The notes beneath the pieces were generated by a model. That model worked only from the letters and a program-made list of their open reading frames with translations, was not told the DNA's origin and made no database searches. The position numbers and the translations under genes were made by a program. Below, one piece after another: positions 31,068 through 44,100 of a DNA stretch of 64,000 nucleotides. Positions within the stretch are counted from its first letter, which is position 1. Each line of letters begins with the position of its first letter. Source of the stretch: Gordius sp. MW1 (taxonomy: Eukaryota; Nematomorpha; Gordioida; Gordea; Gordiidae); contig OZ038530.1 of NCBI GenBank assembly GCA_964036665.1, positions 21,598,001-21,662,000 of the forward strand, read 5' to 3'.

Positions 31068-33521
31068 TCAAGTCTTTTTAGCCAATTCCTCTTTAGCTTT
31101 TTCCGTTGGTTTCGCTTTAGAAAAAGGATCTGGAGGTGCACCACCTTTTTTAATGGCGTCAGATGCGGGATCTACTCTAAAGTTAGCTTCTTTGCTTTTG
31201 GTTTCGGGGTCGGGTGGGGCCTGAATTGGGGTTTCGTCAAGTTGTCTAAATTTGGGAAAAATCTCCCAAGGGGTAGCCAAATCAAATTTGCGATATTCTT
31301 GCGTCAATTCCAAAGGCTCCGTTACTACTATATTAAATTCGTCATCGTACCTCACCTACAGTGTTTTGACATAAACATTTTTTTTTATAAATATTTGATT
31401 TTATTAATATACATTTAGAGTTTTTCAATTGAAAGTTGTAAGAGATCAGAATGGTATAAAAATAATACATTCACGACTAAAAAACTAAAAACGCGCTAAA
31501 ACTAAAAGGATGGCATTGATCCGTGTATGGAAATCGTGTTGGATTTAATGATTTCCATTGTGATCTTTTGTCTGATAAAAAAGTACTCTTTCAAATCTAA
31601 TGAGATGTTAGAGATCGCTTTTTCAATTAGATCTTTAATCGTGAATATAATTTTTACCATTCTAATAAATAATATTTTATATAGAGATTATATTTACAAT
31701 TATAATGCAATTACTAAGAAAATAGACAAACTTTTTGCGAATTCAAAAATTAAAAGTTTAAAAATATACTCTAGTAAATATCCTAAAAAATTTAAGCACA
31801 ATCATACTGAAGAATAAGCATGACAATTAAATAATTTCTACTCTAAGAAATCACAAACACCTTATAAATATAATAACATAAGAATTTTGAATTTAATATT
31901 AAATCGAAATTCATTTAGGTATTTAGTAACCTCGTTAAATCCACTGAGAGGGAAATCTTTACGTAAGGGGTACCCTTGAAATCCATAGTCAGTCAATAAT
32001 CTCCTCAAGTCAGGATGGTTTGAAAAGAAAACTCCAAACATGTCATAGATCTGTACAAATTATGGGAAAAAAGCTCTAAAACAGGCAAAATTTTAATTTT
32101 GATGCCAAATTTGTATTTTGAACATTATTATCAAAAAATTAAGTATTAAAACATAAAAAATATTTACTTTAAAGGGAAAGAAGGATATAATAAGTTATTT
32201 TTTTGGTTATTTATAATGATATATTTAATTGTTACTGTTTCTAAAAGCTTTTTTACTTCTCTCTCAAACCAATTGGCACCCTCAAAAATTGGAGTTATTG
32301 AATCTACTGGTGTTAATTCATCTGTGTAAGATTTTACACGTACTCTTGTATTGTACCGGAGCGAAAGGAAATTATAAACCAACTAAATTAAAAATCACCA
32401 TTTTTATTTGTAATTTAATTTATTCATTTGCACAAAATGTTTATTAGATATTTTCTAAATTAATATTTATGCCTTATACACAAATATTATAAGATTAGAT
32501 ATTGATTATAAAACAAAAAAATATTGCTTACGCGTTTTAAATTAAGATATCAATTAGTCAGGCTAAAAATACATTATAAAATAAATTTAAGGACAATGAG
32601 AACAAACACAACAACTAAGATATAATAACCACAATAACAGATAAATGCCTTTCTCCATGTTTTAGAAATATTTACGTGCTTAAAAAAATTAAGTAAATCC
32701 CCATCAAACCCTTATAGATTTTGACTTAAATCCTCCCTCTTAATATAATAAATTATGAAATTTTGAAACATGAAATAGAGGTTAAACATTTTGTTTAAAA
32801 TATATAAATAATATCTTAATGAATTTAAAATAAGACAAAAATAGAAAAATATATAATAATTAAAATTGTCTCTATTTTAAAATAATATATAAAAATTAAC
32901 CTCAAATCTGTACTTTCGAGAGGGGACATCTACAGCACATATATCTATAATACTTGTAAATTGAGAACTGTGATGATCTTTCAAGAAAGATATTACGGGA
33001 AAAATCCCAACAGGACTAATCATTATCTCCAACTCATCCTCTAGATTTAAATTTTTTTGTTATGTTTTAAAATGTTAATAGTACTTACTCAATACAATTT
33101 GTGTTCTTTGAACATATTTAGGGAGGATTTCAGTCACATAATCACCAAAATTTACTAAGCTTTTAGTTATAATGCTTGGAGATTTTCTAATGGTCACTAT
33201 ATAAAATTGATAACAATTTTAAGGAAAATGAAATGATACACAAAATAGGTAATAAACAAATATGCTCATAATCATTTAAGATATCATGTTTAGTATAACT
33301 CATATGTATATAGAAGCTTAATTTATTTTGTATTTATAAAATCATTTTTCATTGTTACGCTTTATAAAAATTAATTATTTACCGTCTGTAGCGCTGTCTT
33401 GTGTATTAATAAATCGCACGTTGCCAAGACAATAATTTGCACTTTTGACAGAACGCCCTTATTATATATTATGCATTAAAATAATTTAACTACTTAAAAT
33501 ATTATAAACATAATTTTTCAT
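31068..33521 (-). CDS. NDUFS3: NADH dehydrogenase Fe-S protein 3 (complex I 30 kDa subunit)
   Basis: NDUFS3 is a core subunit of the peripheral arm of mitochondrial complex I. Minus-strand exons: 33494-33521, 33383-33457, 33089-33196, 32901-33041, 32257-32382, 31931-32050 and 31068-31355, about 294 residues. The first 35 or so residues ([20 protein letters not shown]...) look like a basic presequence. Then come [89 protein letters not shown] and [18 protein letters not shown], the family signature. The first exon is assigned only from frame, presequence character and a 36-nt intron. Exon 4 has six T in GGGATTTTTTCCC, where five are needed for GIFPV, so the frame breaks at about 33000-33005. 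The C-terminus is about 50 residues longer than usual, rich in Pro, Lys and Ala. Confidence 0.92.
31505..31640 (-). pseudogene. Degenerate retroelement 3' fragment in NDUFS3 intron
   Basis: GGATGGCATTGATCCGTGTATGG, TCGTGTTGGATTTAATGATTTCCATTGTGATCTTTTG, AAAGTACTCTTTCAAATC aligns with 9905-10000, the codons for [17 protein letters not shown] on the minus strand. The plus-strand ORF of 96 codons starting here is therefore not a gene. Confidence 0.6.
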
Positions 33522-33591
33522 GCCAGCTGAGGAAAGATATAGATAGTCAATTAGGTCCTTATGCCAAACTCATTAATTGTAATTGGGGACA

Positions 33592-34388
33592 TAGGCCTAG
33601 CCAGGCCCCCCCCCTAAAGGCCTGCACGAATCACCCGAAACCCGAACCCGATACGAGGTCGGGTCGGGTTTGGGTTAAAAGATTTCGGTCGGGTCGGGTT
33701 TGGGTTGAAAATTTTAGAATGCATTTGGGTCTGGTCGGGTTGGATTTATAGTGACGGGTCAAAGGATATGAATCTTACATTACAAAATGAACGAAACGTA
33801 TTTGTTAATTAATGCTATTATCTTTAATTTTTGTAAAACAATATTGAATTTTATAACTAATTATAATCATTCATTCATATAATCAATTTCCTTTCTATTT
33901 TTTTAATTCGTTTAATTTGGAGGCAAATTTTAATTTAAAGCTGAATCACGAAAGGTAAAATATTAACAAATGAGTATATATTGTTGTTTATAGTCTATAG
34001 AATAAATTATAAATTCAACTACATAAAGATATAATTAAATATTCAATTTAAGGTCAAATTTACGCTCCGAAATTGTAGACGCCACAATAATTATACATAT
34101 AATTATAGTAAATCAATTTAATAAATTTATCAAATTTTGTATGATTATTTCTATCGAATAAATTTTTCATCCTCAAATTTTTCTACTTGGTCGGGTCCGG
34201 GTTGAAAATTTAAAAACGCTTTTGGGTCGGATTCGGGTTGAAATTTTAAAAACGCTTTTGGGTCGGATCGGGTTCAGGTTGAAAATTCAAAAACGCTTTC
34301 GGGTCGGGTCGGGTTCGGGTTGAAAAAAGTGACTTTGCAGGCCTCTAGCCCCCCCCCCCCCCCCTAATCCAAAACTTAAGCCCATGAT
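33592..34388. repeat. Family B element interrupted by a family D element
   Basis: The left part of family B (GACATAGGCCTAGCCAGGCCCCCCCCCTAA) stops at about 33616 and its right part (CCCCCCCCTAATCCAAAACTTAAGCCCATGATG) resumes at about 34347. The intervening roughly 730 bp is bounded by AGGCCTGCACGA and GCAGGCCTCTAG, inverted ends of family D. The D insert has arms with repeated GGGTCGGGTTTGGGTTGAAAA units: two near 33657-33720 and four near 34190-34325. Confidence 0.75.
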
Positions 34389-34683
34389 GGGGGATGATTA
34401 TACTCACACTTAGTAAAGGGTGAATTTAAGTTTATAAATAAGTTTAAGTATAATCTTAAAGATTAAGTAAAGAGATATAGTTATCTGTTTAAGTTTTGAG
34501 TCATCATTAGGTATTTTGCAATTAGCATACTGATGATCACAAATTTAAAAATATTTTGCATTTATTCATTAATTATATTGCTTGTGATATGAGAAACATA
34601 GATTTTAGAGGTTTCATTGGAACAATTTTAAAGGGCAGATATTAAACCATACCATGCGAATTATACACATCAAGAGAATACAG

Positions 34684-34841
34684 GGCATAGCCAGCTGCCA
34701 CACCCCTCTATTTACGAGAGAAAAAAAAATTTCAATGCAAAAACTTTAAAAAATTAAAATTTTATGTTTTGCCCCTTCTAATTAAAATCTTAAACGTTTT
34801 GTCCCCCCCCCCTAATCCAAAACCTGGCTACGCCCATGAGA
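34684..34841. repeat. Family B element
   Basis: It runs from GGGCATAGCCAGCTGCC to CCCCCCCCCCTAATCCAAAACCTGGCTACGCCCATGAG, about 330 bp upstream of the GRIPAP1 start codon. Confidence 0.75.
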
Positions 34842-35175
34842 GAATATAAATTTAAATTGATCTCTCACCTTATAAATAAAAAGTTTTAAAAGGCAAACCC
34901 CGTTGGATCTTTTTCTTCCATACAGTTTGTACAAATAGAATGACGATTTTAAATATTTTCAGTTCATTTTATGAGCGCTCTAAGAGTAACGTAAAAAATA
35001 ATTTCAGCATTTTACTCTCCGCTAAAACTTGTGTCCACTAAGCACCCGAGAGGTCTTGACTTTTCTTACTTAATTTAATTACGAAACAAGTTCTCCACCT
35101 ATAATAATAAAACTTGTCAAACTTAAACATGTAATCAAATGCACATAACTTTGCTTATCAGCTGGCATAGTTAAA

Positions 35176-38100
35176 ATGTATTCAGAAGCTGATTTTCAAA
35201 AGCTTCAAGAGCAATTGATTATTTTAAAGGAAGACAATTATAAGCTTATTGATGCCTGTAAAAAATATGAACATGGTATTTATTTTAACACAAAACTTAA
35301 TTTTTTTAGAAAATGTGTATTTGAAGCAAGAGTTGCATCATTCAAATCAAGAGCTGGAAAAATGTCTTAAAACAGTAGATAAATACAAAAAAACGAAAGT
35401 AATCTATTATATTGTTATAGCTAGTTGTTTTCTTTTTTTCTCGAAATTATAAAGATTATATGCTTTTATATATTGGTTTAAAATAGATTGATTTGATAAT
35501 TATTTTAGGAAAAAATTTATTTATATAAATACAACAATATATTAATATTTGATTTAAGGATTTAACACAACTCATACATGAAAATGAATCATTACATATT
35601 AAAATACAAAGTCAAGAGGAGGAATTTAAACTTCAAAATGGTACTATTATGGGTGAATTGCAAAAGGTAAAATAAGTCCAGTCAATCATTATTCTGTATA
35701 TTAGGTATTATCTTCCAATGAAAGTTTAGAAATTGAAAATAAACAATTACAAATTCAATGTCAAGGGTTTATGAAATTATCAAAATCTAATAACACAAAT
35801 GTTATGCCTCAATCAAATGCCAACACAAAGTTAATAATTTAATTCTGTCTCCATATTTTATTACTGTATAACATCTACAAATATATTCTAAACAATAATA
35901 CTTATAAATTAATATATACATCAACTTTTAATTAAATGTACATTAAGTATTTTTTAATGTAGCTTTGTTAATATTAATGCATCTCTCCATTCTCAAGACA
36001 TACAGCAACAACTTCAAGAATCTTTTGAAATAATTAGTGAGTAAAATATTAGATTATATGTTTCATATAAATTAGTTCTTCATTTAAATTTTGTGTGTTT
36101 CACCTAGATAAGCTAAAGCAGAATATATTGTTGAAAAACAATGAAAATTTTCTCTGTGACAATAATATTCAAGACCCTCTTTTAAATACTTTACCCCAAT
36201 TTTCCATCAATGTTCATAGCCAGACTTTAGATATTCTGGAGCAAAACCTATCCAAAATTTTGGCCTCCGTTAAACAGGTAAATCTAAGTTTTAATAGCAC
36301 ATATTTGGTGACTATCAATCTAATTTTATATAATTACATCTATACTGAAATGTTTATTAGTAAGCTAAAACTTTTAAATTTAATCATTTCATATCTAATT
36401 ATTTTTTACAATAAAACTATGCTATCACGAAACAGAGTATTTATCCTAGTTTACATATTTTTTAAACAAACTCTATTTCTTTGTAATATTTAGCTCCTTT
36501 TTAAATTAATAAAATAAATTTTCTTTTGTCACAGTCTTTAGACGAAAATCAAACTATCAAAAAATCAGACAAAGAACCATGCCCTGACGGAGGAAACACC
36601 AAGTGATTATTTATATTACAAAATTTTCCCACCATCTTAGTTTATTACTAACCCTTTCGCCCCTTTATGAGTTGGATGCATTTTATATTTGTTTTTTGAA
36701 AATAGGGAAAGCCCCCCCCCCCTGGATTAACAATTCCTATTTATTGACTTGTTTAATTGCTACTTTTAAAAGGAAAATGAATTTTCCCCTTTCTTTATTA
36801 AAATGAATTCAAGAGTTTAGGCTTAAGGCAAGTTAAGGTTGAGTTGCATCCGACACCTTTGATGCATATCGGGCTACATTGAAAAGTGGTTAGATGTGTT
36901 TTTTTTAAGCTCAGATAATGTTTTTTCCTCAATAAATTTCATAATCCTGTTATAATTGAAATGGGGCAGACACTATAACAGAAGGGGTAAGGACAAAATG
37001 CAATTTTAAATTATTTTTTAGTTTTAGATCACGTTAAAATTTGATTATATTGCTGCCTAGCTATTAAAACAGCCGATATACATCTCGTAAAAGTGTTTGT
37101 TTTTAAAATTGTTTGATTCAAAATACTATAGGTAATCGGCTAGTTAAATCTATTCTGAAATTTTGGTTTGAAATTCGGGCTGTTAACATTGATTCAGCAT
37201 AGCAATCAACATTAGTACTTAATCATTTATTATTATAAAAATTTATAAAAAAAGTTGAGAATTATAAATATATGCAAAACATTCCGATATTGAAATTCAT
37301 TTACAGATAGTAATGCCCATTTTCTACCTTATAAAAAACAGTTCGCGATTATCATGGGATAGTAAACAGACTAATTTGTTTTCCTATTAGAAAAAATCTT
37401 TTAGGGAATTTTGGCCTATATTTTGGTTTAACTTTGATTTATCATAGCAATCAATGTCTTGATAATTTAATTATTTGTCACAAAATTTAATACTAGAACC
37501 CAACAGATTAACTCGCAAAATGACAGAGAAAAGTATTTCAAACTAGTTAGGGATTTGAGCGAAAAAATGTCTAAAATTGAAGTGGAAAATCAGAAATCTA
37601 TGATTTTAGAGAAATTGGACTCGCTATCTTACAAAGTTTTAGGCTTCACTTCAACCATAACCCAAATCTCTACCATTTATGAAAGATTGCACAAATACAG
37701 AGACGAGTTTATAAAGATGAAATCCGAAATTTTAACATTAAATTCGCAATTAAAAGTAAATTTTGAAATTTTTATTAATATAGCTTACTTTATTTTATAT
37801 GCTTAAATGTGAAATGAATATTGTTATTATTTTTTATTTTTAAAAAGGTTTTAATAATATTTCTGAACAAATGTATTAGGAAAAAGAAAATTTAATTGGA
37901 GATTTCCAAGAGCGCGCTATTGAGATGGAAAATCAAAATTCAAAATGTCATACTGAAATTGAAAGATTAATGGAGGAACAAAATTCAAACTTAGATGTCG
38001 CTAATACCGAATTAACTTTACTAAGGGTATTTTTGTTTGAAATAATGTATCCTTAAAAAATCAATTGAACGTCCTAAGAATACGATTAATATTATTTTGA

Positions 38101-41100
38101 AGATTGTAAGAATTGAGGCCCTCCCCAAAAGGGGAGACTAGATTTACGCCTATGCGCTACAACTTTATTTTACCAAAAACTAAGAAGAAAAATAGAATGA
38201 TCAATTCTCGATAAATTACAATCAATTCATGATGATATAAGCTTTCATATACAGATATTGATTAATGTTGCGTGTGTGTAACGTATAGTGGTTTTCTTTA
38301 AATATCTTTCTGGATCTTGTATATCGCATATACCAGGAGATTGATAAAGGGTGCGTGTGTTATAAATGTCAGTAGGAGATGTACAGCATTATATTTTTAC
38401 GTTATTAGAATAGTTTGCCAAAAATCAAAGCGCGGGTATGTCAGTAGGAATAAATAGAATTTGATTAAGAGTGATTTAGTATTTATTAAAGATCGCAAGT
38501 TTAAATTCGGCAAGATGCCACATGAAAAATGATTTTTATTATATATCAGAATAATAATATTGAAATTAGACACTTTTATTACTTGACATTTTAAAGATGT
38601 ATATATATTTATATACTTTAAATAATAGTTTTAATATATCGGTAGGAAAAGGCGGAAAAATTTGATGAAATTTTGGCTGATAAGGAAAAATTGGGTAAAG
38701 ATTTACTGCAAATTACTGTGCAATTAGAGTTAACAGAACGAGATCTAATTGCTATGAAAGATGAAAATGTACGGAGCTTAGCTATGCTTGAACATGATAA
38801 GAGCTCTTTGGAAAGGAGTTATATGGAGAAATTGGAGAAAATGAAATTATCAGACGACTCAGATATTGAAGTTTGTTTAATGTTTACTTAATTTTTTATA
38901 TATTTGTTTATATTTTTGTTACTATGCATGGCTTAAATGATGAGCAATCTTTCGTGCTTATAAATATCGATCAAAGTTCTATATTAGATTTTATTGCCAA
39001 GTCTTCTAATGATATTCACTATTTTCGACCAATTTTGACAAAAATTTAATTTGCTTCTTTAAGTGGGTTTTATGGCAGTTTTAGATAAAATTAATTTAGA
39101 TAAAGTTAAATTATCTCTCTGTAGATTTATTATTGATGCTCCCAAATTGAACGAATAAACGGGGTATACAAAGATCACACGAATTCTCTTTAATAATAAT
39201 ATAGTAGATAGTAGTGTTGTAAAAAGGGCTGGTTGACTCAACTAAATCTAACGGTCGACTCTGATTTGTTCTTCACATTTCGACTAAGCTAAAAGGTCAT
39301 GGGCGTAGCCAAGGGGGGGGGGGGCAGGGAGGGGCGTCTGCCCCCCTCTAAATTCAAAAACTAGCTGAATTTATTAAAATTATGGCTAAATTTTCATAAA
39401 AAAGATCATTTTGCCTCTCCCTAAATCATTATTGCCCCCCCCCCCGCTAATCCCAATGCTGGCTACGCCCGTGTTAGAGGTCGATTAATAAAGACAGACA
39501 ACAAAAACTTTGGTTTGTTTATGTAGTACATGGTCCAATACCCCATAGTCTAAATTGGTTATTTTTAATTACAACCACTTCTGTATTAAATATAGAAAGG
39601 CTCCATGCTGTTTTTCAAAGTAAATATGTTGAAAATAGAATGCCAATCGCTGAAAGTTTTTTTATTTTGAAAATTTTATTTGAAAATGGGTTTTCTGATT
39701 AAATATAGTAAGGCGATTTTGGATTGCTTTATTAAAGGATTTGATTTATGATTTATGAATAGCCTAAATGAATATAGAGTCTGTACTAGTGTTGGAAAAA
39801 CGGCTGGGTTTTCTTTGGTAGGCCTTTGGTTTTAGTCGACTAAACATAAAAGGACCAAAGAACTTTTTGGTCTAATTTTTTTGAGTCGACCACTAGACTC
39901 AGTCAAAATTTAAAAAACAGACCAGACTCGACCGTTAGTTTTAGTCGAACCAAAAGTTCGACCAAACAAAACCCAGCCGTTTTTGCGACACTAGTATGTA
40001 CTTGACAAGAATTAACTTTTATATTTAGTTTGTCAATTTTTCTAATTTTATTCGCCATATTTGAAGGCGAAAGAAGGAGAGATAGCTGTATTAAAAGATG
40101 AAATTCATAACCTTAAAAAACAATTATCCGCTTTAAACACCGAGTTAGGTGATTCGAAGGAAGATCTCAAAATTTGCGAAAAAAAGTTCGTCATGCAAGT
40201 ACAGCTTAATAATTATTTTAAATATTGTTTTTTACGACAAACTCAAATAAAAAAGTCATACTTTAAAAATGTATTCCTTAGCTGAGGCTTTTGTATCTAA
40301 TATATTGATTACATTTTTAGTTACTAAATATCATACGTTTTATCCAAAACCTGACCTCTGCCAAAATATTTTTCATTTTTAAACGCATTTTGTCATCAAA
40401 AAGTGCCAATATGGAGCCGAATTTACGTTAATTTTTTAGGAAGTGTTTGCTTATTAACTTTTTATTCAATATTTCATTGTTAAAATTACTGAAATATGAG
40501 GATAATGTTGAGAAAATAGATCAAACATAAAAAATGAAATGCGTCAAATAATTGTTAAAAAGGCTAATTTAACATAAATTCATCGAGATGGTTTTCCAAA
40601 ACTGGCCACGAAACCTCAAAATATTTGAAATTGCATTTAAATACCAAAACTTTGTTTTATAATTTTTTTTTATTCCTAAGGTAAAAGTTAGTTTTTATGT
40701 ATCTGATCATCATAACACTATGATACAAAATTTTACGATTATAATATGGTAATTTAAAAAAGTTTATATGAGTAATGTGTCATCTTCCTCTCTTAAAAGA
40801 GCCCAAGAATCCAAAAAAGATTTGAAATTAAATTTGAAAGATCCATGTAACTAATCATTTATTTTTTTAAATATTTTATCAAGATGTAACAAATAAGATA
40901 AAAAAAAAGTTGAGAATTATAAATATTTGGAAAATATTCGGTTATTGTTTTTGAATTCTAATTACAGATAGTTATGCCGATTTTCTGTCGTATAAAAAAC
41001 GATTCGCGATTATCATGGTATAGTAAAGAAATAAATTTGTTTCCCCATCATTTATATCCTTGTTACCTTCTAAGGTTAAAGACGTTAAACGGCAATTGAT

Positions 41101-44100
41101 GTTGGAGAAGAAACGGGGCGAAAAATTGCAGGAAAAATTTCAAGAATACCTCTCGGTAGGACATCAAATGAACGCGGTCAAATCTAATACCCCTCCTGAA
41201 AATGTTGTCAATTCGCCTAGCGGTTTTATTAGTCCCTCACCCTACCTTTCGGATGAGGATAGAAAGTTTGTACTGCTTATGTAACTTTGTCTTCGCGTTA
41301 AAATAAACTTTTTAACCCCCAAAAAATTAATAGCCGTGTACTAGTGTTGTGAAAACGGCTGGGTTTTGTTTGGTCGACCTTTAGCTTTAGTCTAGTAAAC
41401 ATAAACACATCAAAAGTTTTTGGTCTATTTTTCTTAGTCGACCACTAGGCCGAGTTGCTATTACCCATGAGGTGCTCTATAGCTATACTAGTTTAGATCG
41501 ATGTTAACTACAGTTTTAGTTGTGACTATAAATCAAAATTTTAGGAGCATTATAGCTATAACTTGAAGAAATTTATACCACAATCTACTTATTAAAGTTT
41601 AAATATTTGACTTTTACTTTGAAAAGTTCGTTCTTTAGAATGAAGAATAGAAAATGTTTTTAATAGACATTGGGGAAAAACTGAAAAAGGTTGATATTTT
41701 ATTACTATTTTTTGAAATTAAATGGTCTTAGGACCTCTTTTGCTCCCCCCCTCCCCCTTTCTTTCTACTTAAAACCTGACTCACGAAGTATAAATCAAGC
41801 GAAGATGATGGCTCTTGCTTATAGATTTTTTATGTATTCTCTACTGTTGCAAAAAGACCTGGGTTTTGTTTAGTCGACAAAATATAAGAAAAAACACAGG
41901 TTTTTTGGTCTGTTTTTTTTAAATCGACCCCTAGGCTTAGTCGAAATTTGAAAAACAGACCTGAGTCGACCGTTAGTCGTAGTTGAACCAAAGGTCGACC
42001 AAACAAAACCCAAATTTTTTTACAACACTCATATTCTATCGGCACTTTTGATTGCGATGAGGCTAAAAAAATTTGAGAGTAAAATTACTGATATAACACA
42101 TAATTTTCACTTCAATTTTTTGCGAGTTTTTTTATTTCAAACTTAAATTAATTTTTGAATATTTCGATAATATTGTAGCAGCGTTTCCTCGTGGAGTTTG
42201 GTTAGTAGTGGAACGCGAAATCAAGAGAACGGCAAAATAAGCATAAACGGGATTAGCAATCCTTACGTAAGTTACTAAGCTTATTTTCTTAGCTAGTATT
42301 TAAGTTTGTTTTATTTCACGTAAATTTAGGTTACGAAAAGATATTTAACAGTTTTTTAAAATTTATTTTAAACCAAATTTTAAATATAAATATAGAATTT
42401 GGTAATTTTTTGTTTATTGAGAAGGTAGTTATGTCGATAGGTTTTAGAATGGTATAAATTATGTTTTTATTTTATTTGTAGCACTTGTTTTACTAAGTTG
42501 CAGAAATATTAAGTATGTCGTCCGACTGATTTCTAAGATATATACCATAATTTTATAATAAAAGATTTAAACGATTAGCATTTTTAAATTTTGATGAAGA
42601 ATAAGATTTTTGTTATGTGCCTAGTTATAATTTACTAAAAGATGAAATTGAATAATGAAATGATTAAACAAAAGGTTTTTTTATTCGAATTAAAATGATA
42701 TTATTAATAAGCCTGCTTTTGGCAGAGATCTCTCCAAATAGTAATTTCTATTAATAAAGCCTGACCCATCACTATTCTAAATTGATATTAAAGCTCATAT
42801 ATATCAATAAGCTTTGAAATTTTATAATTTTTATTTCAAAAACATTTATTTAAATTTTAAATTTCTTTTTTTTTAGATTTTAATTTTTTTTTCAATCCAT
42901 ACATAATATATTTATAAATTTAGGCACAATACCCGGGTAACCGCCCACAAAATCCTGACCCTCACAGGAATGGATCCTCACCGGTGGGTGATGGTAACGC
43001 CCTCGCCACCCGATTGGATGGGGAAACGGTGGATTTGATTGGTCGATTGGCCGCCTTGCAAACGGATAAATGGGTGCTGGAGGAAAAAGTGAAATATTTG
43101 GAAGATAGCGCTTCTAGCTTGGCCAACGAACTAGTCAATAAAAATGCCTTGATCGAGCATTACGTTATGGGAAGGAGCGGTGACGTTCAAAATAACACAG
43201 TCCCAAACTTTGGTAATTTTTAAGAAATGATAGAAAAGTCTGGGTTTTGTTTGGTCGACCTTTGGTTTTAGTCGACTAAACATAAGCAGACCATAGGTTT
43301 TTTGGTCGGTTTATGTTTAGTCGACCTCTAGGCTTAGTCGGAATTTGAAAAACAGACCAGAATCGACCGTTAGAACACAGGTATTTTTACAACACTAGTT
43401 AGAGACCTGCACGGGTGGGGTCGGGATTGAAAATTTTAGAAGGCTTTCGGGTTGAAAAAAGTAACTTTGGAGGGCTCTAGTGGTAGTAGCCCTTCCTTGA
43501 CTACGCTTTTGTGAAAAGTGTGATTTTTAAAGCTTTTTCAATATAGAATTACGATTTAAAAGCGAGCGCGGTAGTTGAGTTATCCAAATATTTGTTTCAA
43601 TTTTACGGATACTGCCTAAATCTTAATTTTAATGGAACTTCTATTGAAACCACAAAATGGAGGGAACTTATTACAAATTTAATCTCTATGGGTGATAATT
43701 CCATTACAGCTGTTAAAAGTCCCCAAAATGATGTCAGTTATTTACCTTTAAAAACTTAATCGCTCAAAAACGCTATAATACGCTTAAAAAATCAAAAATT
43801 ATACTGTTTTTAGCTCTAAAATTGTAAGATAAGACACATCGACCCTTTATAATATAAGCTCCGTACAGCTCACCTTTGTGTGCTAACATATAGCAAAGCC
43901 TTAACATTTAAATTCTTTCGATATTAAATTTACGATTAAAATCAAGAAAATAATAACAAACAATAGGAATTAGGAATCGCTGATAAAAACTTATTGATCC
44001 GTTCCTTCACAAAAATTTACTTTAATTAAATATATATATTTTAAAGTGTTTTTTAAAGGTTAAAAAGTATGTTTTGTTATGTTTTAGCGTTAAGTAAATC

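Larger units (their letters stand above)
33522..35175. other. Divergent intergenic region NDUFS3/GRIPAP1
   Basis: This 1.65 kb region between two start codons must contain both promoters. It holds a family B element split by a family D element (33592-34388) and a second family B element (34684-34841). Sequence next to both ATGs is AT-rich with no clear motif. Confidence 0.6.

Noticed and set aside
31527-31817. 96-codon ORF on the plus strand
   Set aside because: It starts inside a minus-strand retroelement fragment in NDUFS3 intron 6, and the Ile/Lys/Asn-rich translation looks non-coding.
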